DNA from: Brachypodius melanocephalos
Lineage: Eukaryota > Chordata > Aves > Passeriformes > Pycnonotidae
Direction: 5' to 3'
Assembly (NCBI GenBank): GCA_013398615.1
Contig: VZSR01003210.1
Location: 2,302,223-2,366,222, forward strand
DNA length: 64,000 bases
The position numbers were made by a program, and so were the translations under genes. The notes beneath the pieces are model-generated. The model was not told the origin of the DNA. It saw nothing but the letters and a program-made list of their open reading frames with translations, and did not search any database. Positions 63,555 through 64,000 of the stretch are shown piece after piece; the first letter of the stretch is position 1, and the number at the start of each line of letters is the position of its first letter.

Positions 63555-64000
63555 GAAATACAAGGGGGTGGAGTTGAAGGGGTTCAGCCATTTGTGGATA
63601 TGCAAATGAGATTCAAATGAGATGCCAATACTCTCCAGGAAGACTCAGGAGAGCCAGAAGGAGACGAAGATTTAGGGTCTCAGAGCAGATTTTGGGTCAA
63701 TTTTTGGGGGAGGTGCAGGATGTCCCAACCAGGGACATTATTAGGAAGTTCCTAATAAGGCAAATGATATTCTAATGAGGTGCAAAACATGCAAATTAGG
63801 TTCTATGAAGAGGTTTTCTCCCAGGTCTGAGCAGGGTCAGGTTGATTTGTGGGGGCTTTCAGGGTCAGTTTTGGGGTTCTTGGGGCTGAAACAAAAAGGC
63901 GGGATGGATCTGCATATTCAAATTAGATGTTAATGAGCCTAGGTATTCAAATAAGGGTCTCTGGAGGGGTCAAGGTGATTTTGTGGTGATTCTTTGGGGC
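63555..64000. repeat. Degenerate tandem array, period 158 bp
   Basis: The block CAAATGAGATTCAAATGAG at 63603 recurs as CAAATGATATTCTAATGAG at 63761 and CAAATTAGATGTTAATGAG at 63919: two spacings of exactly 158 bases, alignable without gaps. Each unit continues into a G/T-rich part (GGGTCAATTTTTGGGGGAGG, GGGTCAGTTTTGGGG, GTGATTTTGTGGTGATTC). At least two and a half units are visible, and the array runs off the right edge. Units differ considerably, so it is an old or poorly homogenised minisatellite. Confidence 0.75.

Noticed and set aside
1..64000. Prokaryotic systems (operons, CRISPR, IS elements, riboswitches, phage)
   Set aside because: No long ORFs, no ribosome-binding sites and no repeat-spacer arrays; the repeats and splice signals are vertebrate.

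Overview
The window reads as nuclear DNA of a bird. It is AT-rich and CpG-poor, almost free of long ORFs, and carries fragments of CR1 LINEs (one recent-looking 3' tail, one very old antisense body), several solo-LTR-like pieces of avian endogenous retrovirus type, A-rich and pentanucleotide microsatellites, and one run of exactly 100 N that marks an assembly gap. Nothing looks bacterial, viral-genomic or organellar. CR1 and LTR assignments come from remembered family sequence, not from a search.

The only protein-coding signal I can defend is a chain of four short exons on the minus strand, at 59724-59809, 9385-9509, 4354-4456 and 1070-1170 (transcript order). Each is bounded by AG acceptor and GT donor dinucleotides. 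Their phases join without a stop (2/1, 1/0, 0/1, 1/0) and give about 138 continuous codons. I do not recognise the protein. If the chain is real, the window lies almost wholly inside this gene, with one intron of about 50 kb (59723 down to 9510). No start or stop codon of the gene is visible. The listed ORFs elsewhere are short, low-complexity or without splice context, and I do not call them genes.

Layout. 1-9509: the three 3'-ward exons with two introns, a (CAAA)n tract and the N gap. 9510-59723: giant intron with an LTR-like block (12.36-12.9 kb), a 30-copy TTTTC array (14.74-14.89 kb), an ancient antisense CR1 (19.4-20.2 kb), a CR1 tail (26.2 kb), two LTRs in opposite orientation (38.4-38.7 and 39.6-39.97 kb), a possible LTR (53.3 kb) and an inverted-repeat LTR remnant (56.7-57.1 kb). 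59.7-60.6 kb: an exon with a CpG-rich, LTR-like block directly upstream and in the same orientation. That block contains a TATA box, a polyadenylation signal, a perfect 8-bp stem and four tandem YY1-type sites. 60.6-64 kb: AT-rich palindromes, a near-perfect 18-bp hairpin, a G-rich tract and the start of a degenerate 158-bp tandem array running off the window end.

The most interesting place is 59.7-60.3 kb. A promoter-like mobile-element sequence with tandem YY1 sites sits less than 100 bp upstream of a coding exon, in sense. It could act as an alternative promoter, or it may be a silent insertion.
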